Assembly: GCA_003971905.1 (NCBI GenBank)
Contig: RSEE01000018.1
Coordinates: 248,001 to 312,000 of the forward strand
Reading direction: 5' to 3'
DNA from: Moniliella sp. 'wahieum'
Taxonomy: Eukaryota > Basidiomycota > Moniliellomycetes > Moniliellales > Moniliellaceae
Length of the DNA: 64,000 nt
Below the pieces are notes generated by a model. That model did not search any database. It was not told the DNA's origin and saw only the letters and a list, made by a program, of their open reading frames with translations. The position numbers and the translations under genes are program-made. This document shows positions 21,959-34,400 of this stretch, one piece after another (position 1 is the first letter of the stretch; each line of letters starts with the position of its first letter).

Positions 21959-24900
21959 GGCTGTTTGCTTTCCTTGTTGCGGAGCAGATGGGTACGACGG
22001 TCGGTGTCCCTTGAGCCTTTGGCGCGCAACACAAACGTTTGTCCGTTGCACAAAACCGGATGGGAAGGTGGGGCGGCCTCCTTGAGGGGGAAGGCAACCA
22101 TTCGTGGCTGTTTGGCCTTCTTTCCCAGTCGGCCGGGCAGGCATCAGCATCGTGCTCCATGCCCCACGCCTCATACCTCATGCCTCATGCGCCGCGCCAG
22201 GCTTCCAGGACAGGTTTACGCGTTCGCGCTCGACCGGCGTACCAAGTCGACGGGCCAAGTTGCCTTGTGGTTCTGTGCCCTCCTCTCTCGGTCTGGGCGT
22301 GTATGGCGAACGAGGTGCGTGGCACAACCCACGCTCCTTACGTGCTTGTGCCCCTGTCCGTGTCGCGCATCAACTCGGCAGGAGCAAGCGCGCGTTGGCT
22401 ACCTCTGCGGGAAGCCACAACGGAATCCATTTCTCAAAAGCACCGCATATGCAAGTGAGTTTGTGGAGAGAGACGATACAGCTGCGCTACTGGAGATGGT
22501 GATAACGGTCTATACGTTTGGGTGCAATGAGCCTACTTAGAATCGACACCTTGGAGGGTGAATGGCAAGCGCGCCAGATCGCCACTTATCGGACGGCCTC
22601 GCCGCGCGGGGGGGAGGGGGGGCAATGCACAGAAGCATCCATGATTCGCGCGCCCTCAGTGCATCAGGCATGCCGCTCAGCGAAACAACAGACACCCTCG
22701 CCGTGAAGAGAGGGTGGGGGCCAAAGCGGCTTCTCTCGTATCCTGTTCCCCCAGCCTTGCTTCATCTTCGCTCTACCCTTTCTGTTGTGGGCACAAAGTG
22801 CGGTGGGCCTGCCTATTATGGACGAACGTTCGCGAGAGGATTGACGTTCGTATGTGCCCCGGCAGACTGCAGTAGGAAGAAGCGAATGAAGCGAACGAAA
22901 ACGACACAGGAACGCAGTCGTCGTCACTTGACTAGCTTGACCCTCCCCCATTGAGGGTGGTAACGGGAGTAACCGGGAACCAGAAGAGTGGCGTCGCCAT
23001 GTGGCATACGAGGAAGCCACACGATGCCGTTTCTGGTTTCCAGCCGGCCACCGTTCGGCCGAAAAGGGAGCAAGCAGGGTGAGTGGCTCGGCATAAACCA
23101 AGTGTGCACGTGTGCCCGTCCTCCCGTCATCGGTGCGCTTAAGTGTGTCTCCCCTGTTGGTCTTGTTCATGTCGGCGACACAGGAAAGCAAGACGCCGAC
23201 ACGGATCAGCACGTCGGGGTAGACATGCGCTGGACACCTTGGTTACATATTGAACCGTCGTGGGTTTCTCTCGCCTCCGGCCTCCACACAGCTTCAAGTC
23301 GTCGGCCGAGCGTCAGCGCGTCAGCCTTGAAGCTTCCCTTCCGTTAAGCGAACCACAGAAAGTTCAAAGGAGAACGCTCGGCCAGCGCCCACACTCCCAG
23401 CCTAAGCACAACTGATTATGCATTCTTTCTGGTAGCGAGCTCTCCCACTCCTACCCTGTCCTTGCATTCTCGTGTGGTAGCATTGGAGGTATACAAGCGA
23501 ATGTGAGAGGGTGGGCCCCCAGGATGAGTGTAATAGTAGTAGCCACAGTAAATGGGACTTGTTGTACCTGATACCAAGGGTGGAAGTGGGCAAAGATGTT
23601 GAGGCCGCTGTGCTCCCTGCCACAACAGGTCGGACGTGTCGATGCGCCTGTCGGGGTGCTCAGGGCGGGGGAGCAAGGCAGGATGTGTTGCTCACGATCC
23701 GCGAGAGAATCGTCCAGACAAACGCGGCCTATAGTTCGGTGGCTGACGTGCCGCAACAGTGCCGCAACGCCCCAGATATAATCGCGGCGAGGCGAGGTGC
23801 CTAATCCCCGGTAACGCCGCCCGCTCCAACTCACCGCGGCGCGTCAGCCTGTCAGCTCATCAAGCTGAGCCCCGGGCGTGTAAGCCAGCTTAGCACCACT
23901 GGCGTTGCGGCCAAAGCCATCGTCTCGGAGGGCGGAGGGCGGGCGGGCTTGGGTTCTGACGCCTCTCTGGCGTTAACCTGGAATGACGCATGTGGGCCAA
24001 TCCGCAGTGCTATGAAAGGGATGATGATCGATGATGATCCACTGTGCGCTATGCATCATGCATCGCTGTGTGCGTATTGCCATGGCGTACCTCACTCAAC
24101 ACGACAGGAGAGAGGCGTCTGGCGAGACAGATAGATGGCTTCTATCGCCGGCGCCGACCCGAACTAGCGTCAGCGTGCCATCAGCGGGATTGTGGTTGAG
24201 AGCTGAGAACTGCGGCGGTCCGATACACCCGAGTAAGTCAGTCTGTGGGCACACTCGTCTTCGTGCTCACTCTGATGGTCCGTGCACTGCTGGAACCGCG
24301 GATGGCCTGAAACCAACGGCAGGCGTTTAGGTGGGGCGTTTGCTTCATTTGCTTTTGCTTGAAGCTCGAAGCGTCTACGGACGAGATGGCATCTGGAGGC
24401 CAGGGCGCTGAGCAGCTTGAAAGGATTGAAGCTTGCCATGCCCGAATAAGCTTCACGCTTGCCGGCGATTGAGTGGATCCACGGGTGATCAAGGAGTATC
24501 GAGTACTGATGATCGATGATATCGAAGACTGAGCGCACTGAGCCCACGGCACACTTGGGCGCACGGGCCACCTACTTTGCCATGGAGGACCGCGCATTGC
24601 ATCTCAGCAGGCCATCAGGCCTCAGGCCGGTGTGTTTCCTGCGTCTGTGTGGGACAATGCAAGCATCGCCGCGGCTGCGAGCAAGCCAGTGCGCCTCGCC
24701 AGCCCCATGCGACGCATCGCCGTGAGCGCACCCATCCGCTCGATGCTACCTGCCCCCCTTTCTCGGTGTGGAAGGACACATAATTGGACATTACATGTGC
24801 CCAGGTGCTAGTTGCCGACAGGTCAACCTTGTCACGCTCCCCACGGCTTCTCTAAAGATCTGGGTGAGACAGCAAGAAGCGCGAGACTGAGATCAGGGAG

Positions 24901-25705
24901 GCTGCCTGCCTGCCCGGGGGGGCCGTGTCTCATGCCGCTCATGCCATGCCGTGTGCCGTCATCTGCTTAATATCAATCGATCACATATCGGCAACCCCAA
25001 CGAGACCAGTCCCCGTCTCCCGCTGTTGACCGTTGACCCCACAGGCCAGCGCTGCCCCCCCCACCAGCCCCAGCCACGGGAGGCCCAATCCCCAGTCGCC
25101 AGCAGACACAGCCCCCGGTCCGCCTCCTGGCCAACGTCAGATCCGCCGACATGTAGTACGTGTAGGCCTCCGTACCAGCCCGAACCTGCCGGCTCCGCAG
25201 TAACGCCGTTCTCAGCAGCCGAGACGCAAGCGCCCAAGCACCCACCCACCCATCTCTTTTCTCCACACACCCGCCCCGTCCGTCACCAGAGCTCCGTGCC
25301 AGCATGGATCCTGGGGCCAGCGACCCATGATGGATGATAGATGATGAATGACGCGGCGGCCACCCGCACAAAGCTCGCAGCTAGCAACCAGTGTAGCCAC
25401 CTGTACCCCGCGACAAGGCGCCTCGCCGGCCTTTCCGCGCTTAACCATATCCACGCCCCATGTGCGCCCAGGCCACCGCCCTGCTGCCTGGCGGGTATAC
25501 TGATCATCCATCACCGGCATCACACCCACCCCGCTCGCCTGCTCCATCGGCTGACATGGATCCCCCCAATGAGCACGGCGTACTGAGTGGCTCGGGGGCT
25601 CGACGGCCTCTGCGTCGCACAGTGCACTCGTGCCCCCCGCCCGGCCGACGTAGCACTGCGCGCCCACCCACCTCTTGCGCTCTCCCTGTTGGCGTACTTC
25701 CCCGG
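21959..25705. other. Long intergenic region, PCL cyclin to formate dehydrogenase
   Basis: 3.7 kb without a supportable gene; open frames are scattered and lack motifs. It holds heptad arrays at 22166-22193 and 25328-25348, ATGCATCATGCATC at 24051-24064, and GATGATCGATGATGATC at about 24021. Confidence 0.5.
22166..22193. repeat. Heptad array (ATGCCTC-like) x4
   Basis: ACGCCTC, ATACCTC, ATGCCTC, ATGCGCC in 7-bp register, each unit one or two bases from its neighbour. Confidence 0.7.
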
Positions 25706-25832
25706 GCATATATAACCCGAACCGACTTTTTTCCCCTCTTTTCCGTTCCGTCTCCTTCTCTCCTCACCCCCCACCCCCACCCCCCCCCCCCCATCCTCAC
25801 CCCCCTCTTCCCCTGCCGCTTCTTCCCCCACC
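25706..25832 (+). promoter_or_regulatory. Formate dehydrogenase core promoter: TATA box and CT-rich leader
   Basis: CATATATAAC at 25708-25717 is followed by a nearly pure C/T tract (about 25728-25830) running to the ATG at 25833. Pyrimidine-rich leaders after a TATA box are typical of strongly expressed fungal genes. Confidence 0.65.
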
Positions 25833-27058
25833 ATGTTCGCCTCGCGCATTTCCCAGATGAAGGTCCTGGCGGTCCTGTACAAGGGCGGCCAGGCTGCCAT
25901 CAACCAGCCGCGCATGTTGGCCGCGGCGGAGAATTCGTTAGGCCTGCGCTCGTGGCTCGAGGGCCGCGGACACGAGTTTGTGGTGACCGACGACAGCAGG
26001 AGGGCCCCAACTCGACGTTTTCCAAGGAGATCAAGGATGCCGACGTGCTCATCACCACCCCGTTCCACCCGGGCTACCTCAGCCGCGAGTTGATGGACAC
26101 GGCCAAGAACCTCAAGATTGCCATCACTGCCGTGTCGGCTCGGACCACATTGACTTGCCCGCGGCCAACGAGCGCAAGATCAGCGTCGTTGAGGTCACTG
26201 GTACGTTTTCTCTTTTCCGCACCGCAAGCACAGTCGAGGGGTGGAGAATGAGAAAAGAATGCAGAGCTGGTACTAACCTCTTGTGTTTACTTTGGTTGAC
26301 TTGGATTGATGATTGACTGCAGCTCCAACGTCACGTCGGTGGCCGAACACGTGGTGATGACCATTCTCAACTTGGTTCGCAACTTTGTTCCGGCGCACAA
26401 GCAGATTATCGATGGCAAGTGGGACGTGGCGGCCGTTGCGCAGGACTCGTACGACTTGGAGAACAAGGTGGTGGGTACGTTGGCCCCGGCCGGATTGGGT
26501 ACCGCGTGTTGCAGCGTCTCAAGCCGTTTGACTGCAAGGAGCTGCTGTACTATGACTACCAGGCGTTGCCCAAGGACGCTGAGGCGGCTGTGGGCGCGCG
26601 CCGGGTGGAGGACCTGAAGGAATTCTTGTCGCAGCTGGACGTGTTGACGATCAATGCGCCGCTGCACGAGGGCACCTACCACTTGATTGACAAGGAGAAG
26701 TTGAGCTGGATGAAGCCCGGTGCGATCATTGTCAACACGGCGCGGGGGGCGATTGTCAAGGACACGGATATCGCCGAGGCGGTCAACTCGGGCCGGATTG
26801 GCGGGTACGGAGGCGACGTGTGGCCCAAGCAGCCCGCGCCGGCAGACCACCCATGGCGCAAGATGCAGACCCACACGGGCGCTGGCAATGCCATGACGCC
26901 GCACATGTCGGGCACGTCGATTGATGCCCAGCGCGCTACGCGGCGGGCACGAAGGAGATCTTGGAGAACTTCTTTGATGGCAAGCCTCAAATCCGGCCAA
27001 CGTCATTGTTGCCGGCGGTTCGTACCAGACCAAGGCGTACGGCGAGGGCAAGGCTTAA
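25833..27058 (+). CDS. FDH1: NAD-dependent formate dehydrogenase
   Basis: Oxidises formate to CO2 with NAD+ (EC 1.17.1.9). It begins [20 protein letters not shown]. Further blocks: [39 protein letters not shown] (catalytic Asn in the family's S-x-A-E-H-x-x-x-x-I region), [20 protein letters not shown] (NAD-binding), [45 protein letters not shown] (the PAPxDHPW signature of the family), [16 protein letters not shown], and the C-terminal [12 protein letters not shown]. One intron, 26201-26322 (122 nt, GTACGT...CAG). About six one-base frame losses; two are clear (AAGG to AGG near 25998, GG to G near 26132). The N-terminus could carry a weak mitochondrial signal. Confidence 0.96.
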
Positions 27059-28167
27059 ATCCCCCTCTAGCTCGATCAACCGCGCAGAAGCGCCCGCCTC
27101 CGTGCGGCAGTCGCACCTCCCCATTGCAGTGGGGTGCCGTGGCAACCACCATTCGTACACTAATGAGGATTGATGACGGTCGACGTCGATGGCAGTCTTT
27201 TTTCTTTTGCAATATCAACAAAGCGTTCTAGTCCATTCAGATGGGTCTATCTGGCGGGAATGCAGGAAATTTTCTACAAGGCCAAGGTGGCAGTGTTGTG
27301 GGCGAGTGGCAGTGCTGTGGGCGACGTTGTGAGGTTCCCTAATGCTGTGCTGGGGATATATAGGAGCGGACCGGGGCTGCATTCACGACCATCACTTGGC
27401 AACCACCTTCCTATCGCCCATCATCGAAATCATCGCATATAATGCGAGTAGCTGAGATCTTCCTACCTGGATCCTGAACTGTGTTTGACGCTACCGTGGG
27501 AGCAGGGTTTCCCCATGCGCCGCCGCGAAGACGAGTGATCGAGTGATCATGCTTAAATGAGACACAATTGGCAAAAGCTACAACACAAAACGGGAGAAAG
27601 CCATGCAGGAAGGGGAAAGGCAGCCTTTGGTCACGAGCAAAAGGCGTGGCTAGCTCACTGCTTTGCGCCAAGGCGAGGCTTCAGCATCAGCTCAGCTTGT
27701 CGACGTATAGGGCAGGTAGAAGCAAGTCCTTTCCAAGTCCCCCCTACCTCGCCAACAGTCCGCATACAACCTGGCACAGGAACAGGGAACGAGGCATGTT
27801 TCGCCCCACCAGCAGCGATCTTGAAGGTGCAAGGCGGGGGGGGAGAAAAAACCGCAGGCATGAAGGCAAACCGTTTTTCAACGTTCGTCCGCCCTATGTC
27901 CCGATCCAGTCGAGGGCCGTAGGAGGGGACACTTTCGGAAATAACAAAAAAAACATAGTCTTCCCCTGGCTTGCCCACCCAACGGGGCTGGCACACTCCA
28001 GGTCCACACGCCTGACCACAACTCGTCCCTTGTCCGTGTACCTAACTGCAACAGCAGTGGAGAGGCCGTTTGAGGCAAACGGCAAAGCCATGGACACAAT
28101 AGTGACGACGGAAAGAAAATTCATCAGACGAGATGAGTGGGACTCCCAAGGGGGAGAGGGGCAGGGT
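27059..28167. other. Intergenic region between convergent FDH1 and PP2C
   Basis: 1.1 kb between 3' ends. A TATATAGG at 27355-27362 points right, and a 201-codon open frame lies at 27568-28173 on the plus strand, but the frame has no recognisable motif and overlaps the PP2C 3' end. I do not call it a gene. Confidence 0.45.
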
Positions 28168-29492
28168 TCATGACAAGATATGAGACGCGAACCCCGTATC
28201 AGGTTTGGCATTGAAGCGAATGACCATGACCGACTATTGTCGGTAGAGAAGTTGGAGAGGGCGTGCTGGAGTAGGATCTTGGCGGCCTCTTGTGCGTCGT
28301 CCACGTGGCGAATCAGATCCACCGCCTCTTGGTCCGACGTTACAAATCCCACAGACCATCGCACGCCACAATCAAAAACGCATCCTTCTTGCTCAACGTG
28401 TCTCGGTTGTGTACGGCATGCCAACCACAACTCCTTCATGCTCGTGTCCCCCAAGGAGCGCGTCACTGCCAACACGCCATTCACCCGGTTGTTCATCACG
28501 AACCCACCCGCCTCCTTGATGCGTGCCGTCTCCTGCTGGTCGGAACCTTTATGGTCATAAGTCAATCGGACCGCCCGCCCGCCGCGCGATAACACTGCCC
28601 TCGCATCCCCACGTTGGCCGTGTAGAGGACGCGGCGAACGGAGACCCCAGCAGCACCCGGGTCAAGGGACGTGGCAAGGCTGAATCCGACAGGTCCTTGT
28701 CCAGGGCAGGGCGGGGTTCCGAGGAAGACTGGGCAGCCTGGGGGGCACTCGAGATGGAGGTTGTGCGAGAGCGCCGGTTGTGCGGCCACCCGGCCTGCGG
28801 GCGAGCGACGTGAGAAGTCCCTTGGGCTTTCCGTCGTCCACCACTCCCACTTCGGACACCGAGGCGATGCCTTGCTCCGTTGGCTCGGTCCGAACCACCG
28901 CCACCGTCGACGCGTCCTTCACTTCGGGGGGCACCGAGGCGCCGCCAATAAACGCTAGTCCTTCCATCCCCGTCCTCGGGCAAGATGCCGCCCGAATTGG
29001 GACCGGCAATAGGTACGCCCTGGGTCTTCCAGGCGCAAGAAACACGCGACGGCCGTACACCCGGACGAGGTGTGGGTTGTCGCGGGCGAGTTGGGCCAGA
29101 GCGGCATCGGCACTTTGGAACGTAGCGTTCAACACATCCGGCACCGATTCGGTGGGCCGTTGGGCAAGCTGGTCACGAAAGAGCTGAGTGCGGCGGGCGA
29201 GGTCAGCAAAGCGGGAACACAGCAGCAGAGGGGGGACGAGGGCGATGAGCCCAACGTACTTGGTACAGGTTCTGGCCGCACCACTCGGCCGACGCCTTGC
29301 CCGCATGGCCGTCGTACACGCCAAAGAAGCCTTGACCATGGACGCCGCCAAAGTCGTAGACGAAGGAGTGGGAGTCCTCCATGGTGCGCCGCCAGCGCTT
29401 GTTGCGGTCTTCGACACGCCAGATGCGGAAGGGGGCGGGGGCGTCGGCGCGGGGGGGGGGCGGGGCGCGGCGGACGGGGCGGCGGCGGCCAT
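28168..29492 (-). CDS. PP2C-type protein phosphatase (Ptc1-like)
   Basis: Mn/Mg-dependent Ser/Thr phosphatase of the PPM family, in yeasts a negative regulator of stress MAPK pathways. Blocks in order: RRTMEDSHSFVYDFG (metal-binding Asp), GQGFFGVYDGHAGK (DGHxG motif), SSGCTAVACFLRLED, RRVLYTANVGDARAVLSRGG, RLTYDHKGSDQQETARI, GVLAVTRSLGDTSMKE (RSxGD), VTSDQEAVDLI (Asp of the last motif), MVIRFNAKPDTGF. TGA at 28168-28170. The ATG at 29490-29492 opens an Ala/Pro-rich N-terminus. Between the FLRLED and TANVGDARAV blocks lies about 100 extra residues, Ser/Gly/Arg-rich, not usual for the family. Several one-base frame changes. Confidence 0.93.
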
Positions 29493-30031
29493 GGAGAGCG
29501 GGCGGCCAGCGGCGGGGGCTTTGCTGGCTGTGCTGGATGGGGGCGCAGCAGGCACGGCGACAGGCTCTCGGGCGACAGCACATGCTCCGGCACCTGCTCA
29601 GACGCCTGCCCAGGGCGCCCGCTCGGCTCTGCGTCGCCCGCCGCGGCTGGCGGAGTCCCGGGGGCAGACGCAGGGGGGGCATCGCATGCATCCACGCGCG
29701 ACGACACTCGGCTGCCAGCAACACGGGTGGTGGAGCTGGGACGAGCGCGCGCCCGCAGCAGCGAAGCAGCAGCGTGCCCAGCTGCGCGCCCCGCACCGCG
29801 CCAGCCTCCGCCTGCCCGGGCTCGCTGCAGCTGCTGCCCCCGGGCATGCGTCATCGCATCACCTATCCTCCATCCTCACGCATGCTCTGTAACCCTACCG
29901 CCCCCGCCCGACAGCCGCTGGGATGGGTGCACTGCAGCACGGAGGCTGGGATCATCGATCACATGCATGGTCACATTCATATGCCGCGTGTGCGTGTTGC
30001 AAGTGCGCATACTCACACACTGTGTTGGAGG

Positions 30032-30073
30032 TCAAGCTTCAAGTGCAGCTGCATGATGCATGACGCGCATGAC
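30032..30073. repeat. Compound array TCAAGCTTCAAGTGCA + GCATGAT units
   Basis: GTCAAGC, TTCAAGT, GCAGCT, GCATGAT, GCATGAC, GCGCATGAC. The first 16 bases equal 18696-18711 exactly; the second half shares GCATGAT with the array at 50377-50404. Confidence 0.7.
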
Positions 30074-30105
30074 GGCGGCCAATTGGATGCTCGCACAGAA
30101 AGGAT

Positions 30106-30125
30106 GGTCACCGGTCACCGGTCAC
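30106..30125. repeat. GGTCACC heptad array
   Basis: GGTCACC, GGTCACC, GGTCAC: odd-length palindromic 7-bp units in tandem. Confidence 0.75.
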
Positions 30126-31474
30126 TGATCTTGCGCGCGCTACGCGCTGTCCCCGACTTTTGGTTTCCTGTTATCCCGCTGAGCGCGATCCTGGAGGTGG
30201 TGTTTCGTTGAGTGTGGGTGGGATTTTGACAGGAGATGGAGATGGGGGAAAGGATGAGGATCATATCCATCGAATGGAAAGGAAGCGAGGTATATATGCC
30301 TCGGAGAAGAAGGAACATGCGAGCTAAATCCATGGAGGGAAAAAAGGGAGCACAATCCAAAGGGGGGAAAACAGGATCTAGAACAAATCAAGGGGGCCAG
30401 ACAACTTCTTGGTGACAAAGAACGTGATCAAGTGAGTCTGATCCCGACAGATTTCGGCGCTGTTTGACGGAAAAAAGCTAATAGGTCCTGGGGCCATCTG
30501 CATAGGTCTGAGCTCACCAGTGCACGACCCAGAGATCTTCCTCGGCAGCCATCTCGGGCAAGGGCCTGCGAGAAATGTGGTCGAGTCCCACGTCACAGGC
30601 CTCTCGATCATGAGCGCAGGAGTGTACAAGGTTCCACTCGGACCGCCGTAACGCGTAATAGCTAACTGTGGGCTATATCTGTGGTACTACAGTACATACT
30701 CTAGTCGTTGCGCTCGTCTAGTCGGATAATAGTGCCACGAATTGTCACAGTAGTATCCTTCATGCGGCATTAGTTGCCCGGGCTCTTCCTTTGCCTTTCT
30801 CTTTCTAGGTTGCCGTCATGGCCACGCCCCCATGTTCTTCCTGTCCCGCATTCTTCGTCATCTATTCCGTTGTTGCCCGTTAATAGTCCCTCTGTCTCTT
30901 CAGCAAAATGGGTCGTGGATTCTTTCCCAAACGGTCCATTTTGGCGTCGTCATCCTGCAAGGGAGTCAGTCACAGAGTATAGCGGGAGGAGATCCACAGG
31001 CTTCAATGGGGCTCAGCAGCCTCAAAGCATTCCACTGATCGGTTCAGCAGCTGAGGCAGGAGTGTCAAGCCACTTGCAGTTGCTTGTAAAAAAGGCGCAC
31101 TCTTCTACTGTGTTCTTACTGCGTCAATCACTATATATGCATGAAAAGTAGATAGATCGACCTCGACGGAATTGTGGCACATGTGCACGAGAGAGAGAAT
31201 GGTCGAACAGTAGACATTTGACGGTACAATCAACAATCAACATCATCGAGGAATAAAGGTGAGAAGGGTCGACAATTGGGTGTGAAAATAACACAAGTAC
31301 ATATAAGAACACAAGAAGCTGCGGAGGAGAGAAACCGAACAATCCACCGACCAAGACCCTGATAGTAACAAGAAGAGGGAGTCATGTCAGCCTCGTTCTT
31401 CATGTAAAGGCCTAGGCATACCCACCAACGTCTGGGTTGGCTGGGACGGTTGAGTCGCACCTTCGGATGTCAGC

Positions 31475-34400
31475 TCATAGCGAGGCACCTGGAAAGCGAA
31501 CCTTTATAGGCAGAATAAGTGCCCTCTTGGCAGCCGTAATAGAGGGACAAGGTAGGGGCCTTTTTATAGTCCCCGCCGCCTTATTGCTGGGCGTGGGCTT
31601 GAGCTGACGAATCAACTCATCAGCTTCGGCGTCCGAGTCATGGTCATCTTCTATCGGGCGCGTTGACCGAACCACCAGACCGTTTCGTCGGAGTCTGTTG
31701 GCGCTTAGGAGGCAGCGCGTGGCTTTTGACCAGAAGAGGCTGTGGCGTGGAGGGAGTTGAAGAGTCAGAGTTCTTGGGGCTGTCGCAGCTGTGGCTTCGT
31801 CGCTGCCCACCCATTGGAGTTGAGTACTCTGGTCCTCCTTAGTTGGACTCGAGCTCGCCGATGGGGAAAGAACAGGAGCTTGGGCCACAGGATCAGCTGC
31901 TTTCGTCGGGATAGCCGGAGGTGCTCGCCCTCCATCACTGCTCATTACGCGGCGCTGAGGAAGCCGAGAAACAATGCGACGGGGAGCAGGCTGGGAGGTG
32001 CCATGTCTGACTTGGGGGATGCAGCCTCCACAGATCCAGTCTCCATAGCTCCAGCCTCCAAAGGTCCAGCCTCCAAAGGTCCAGACTCCACAGCTCCAGC
32101 CGCCACAGGTCCAACCCCAGCAGGTTCAGCCACCACCACCAACCCAGTAGCCACAGGTCCAGCCTCCACAGGCCCAGTCTCAGAAGGGAGAGAGTTGCGG
32201 GCGGGAGCATTCTGTGAAGGGAGAAATGCTGGGCCGAAATAGAAAACTGGAGATGGTCCAGCTGTTGAGGTACTGCTGGCGCCCTGGGTACTCTGATCTT
32301 CCTTGATGGGACTTGAGCCCTCCGCTGGGGGAAAAGTAGGAGCTTGGGTCTCAGGAGCAGCTTCCGTCGGGGTAGCCGGAGGTGCTCGCACACCTCCGCG
32401 TTTCATTGCGCGGCGCTGGGGAAGTCGAGCAATAATGCGACGGGGAGCAGGCTGGGGAAGTGCCACGTCTGACTTGGGGGATTCAGCCTCCACAGCTTCT
32501 GTTGCCACAGCTCCAGCATCAACATGTTCAGCAGCCTCCGCAGGTCCAGCCGCCACAGGTCCAGCCTCAGCAGGTTCAGCCACCACCACCAACCCAGTAG
32601 CCACAGATCCAGCCTCCACAGGCCCAGTCTCAGAAGGGAGAGAGTTGCGGGCGGGAGCATTCTGTGAAGGGAGAAATGCTGGGCCGAAATAGAAAACTGG
32701 AGATGGTCCAGCTGTTGAGATACTGGTGGCGCCCGGAGTACTCTGATCTTCCTTGATTGGACTTGACCCCGCCGATGGGGGAAGAACAGGAGCTTGGGCA
32801 ACAGGAGCAGCTGTCGTCTGGCTAACCAGAGGTGCTGGCACACCACCACGGTTCGTTGTGTGGCGCTGAGGAAGTCGAGCAATGATGCGGCTGGGGGCAG
32901 GCTGTGGAGGCGTCACGTTGGGCTTGGGGGATCCAGACTCCACAGCGCCAGCCTCCGCATGTTCAGTAGCCACCGCAGGTTCTGCCTCCGCAGGTTCTGC
33001 CAGAGGAGGTTGATCCGAATTGCGGGTCGGTTCGGGTTTCGGCAGGACAGAAGACTGGGGGACCGAGGAAGGTTGTTCCATAACAGTCTGAGGAAGCTGA
33101 GTCGCCTTGGGGACCGAAGGGGCGGCAGAGGGTCATCCTTTGCTTCATTCGCATCCGCGACACCCGCCATCAAGCCCGTCAGGGGGACTTGTAGGTCCTC
33201 TGTGTCAACGACGTGGTGACCCTCACCAGATGGCGAAGAGGGTGGCACGTGGGCCACCGTGGCTGCCCTCACTGGCTCAGATTCTTCCACGGATTGATAA
33301 GGCAGAGCCGGGTTGTGGCCCTGGTGAGGATGTGGAGGAACAGAAGCTTGAACGACGAAAGAAGGCTGGGTCGTATCGGTCCCAGTGGCAACGAAGTAGT
33401 GTGGTCACGTTGCTCGTCCACATCAAAAGCTGAGTCACGGTCGCTTCCCATGGAACCTGACTCTGTTCAGCGCATGGGCCAGAGAATGCGATGGGAGCAT
33501 GACTAGCACAAGCAGCAACCATCTGGTCATCTTGAGACGGACCAGTAATTACCCCTGAGGCTTTTGGCTCCGCTGAAGGTAATACGCAACCCTTTGGATC
33601 ATCGCTGTCCTCGATAGCACTGGAGACAGTCAGTTAGCACTTGTGTTCAACAACTTCTTTTGGGAGAAAATGGGCACGTACCTTGCAATGGGATGGAAAG
33701 GAGGCAGCGGAGGGAAGATGGGCTCAGTGGGAATGTGGGCAACTTGGTTGGTGGCGAGCTCGGAAGCAGCGGCGTAGCCGAATTGAATGCCGTCAATGAC
33801 ACCGGCGTTGTTGGCGTCCCTGATGGCTGTGACGCCCGCCTCGACTCCTGCTTGGATGCCAATGGTGATGGCTTTTTGCAGTATGGCTTCAAGATTGGCC
33901 GGGATGGAGAAGGTATTGAGGATGGGGGGCTCTGGAACGCTACCAGGATCTGAGGACAAAACTGGCTCCGGAACAAAAGTGTTCTCTGCGATCACACTGT
34001 GCTCCGGCTCCGATGAACCGACATCTAGAGCGCGAAATGATGCAAGTGTTCTCGACGGTCACATCACTGGGTTCCGTAGCAACAAGCTCCGATGAGACGA
34101 CAACTGGCTCCGGGACGACTGTGGCCATGTTGGACCACAGCAGCACTGTCCGGGACCATACTTGACTCCAGGGGGAAGACGGGGTCGCGTAGGATTAAAG
34201 CCACATCGGCAAGAACTTCCCTCGCATCCGCCAGGTAATCATATGAAGAGAGTTCGGCCTTCGCCTGGCACCCGCGGCCGCATGATGCCCGCCTGGCTCT
34301 GCGTTGGAACGTGAGGACCTCGTTTCGACGGTGGAGACCCCCGGATCGCACCCACTAGTGTCCGTCCGCGCGACCCGTCGGTTCCGAGTACCAGAATCGT

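Larger units (their letters stand above)
29493..31474. other. Intergenic region upstream of PP2C
   Basis: 2 kb. The first 350 bp is GC-rich low complexity. I see no gene further on. Two short-period arrays (30032-30073 and 30106-30125) are listed separately. Confidence 0.5.

Noticed and set aside
27568-28173. 201-codon frame downstream of a TATATAGG
   Set aside because: No motif, overlaps the PP2C last exon on the other strand, and composition is not coding-like.
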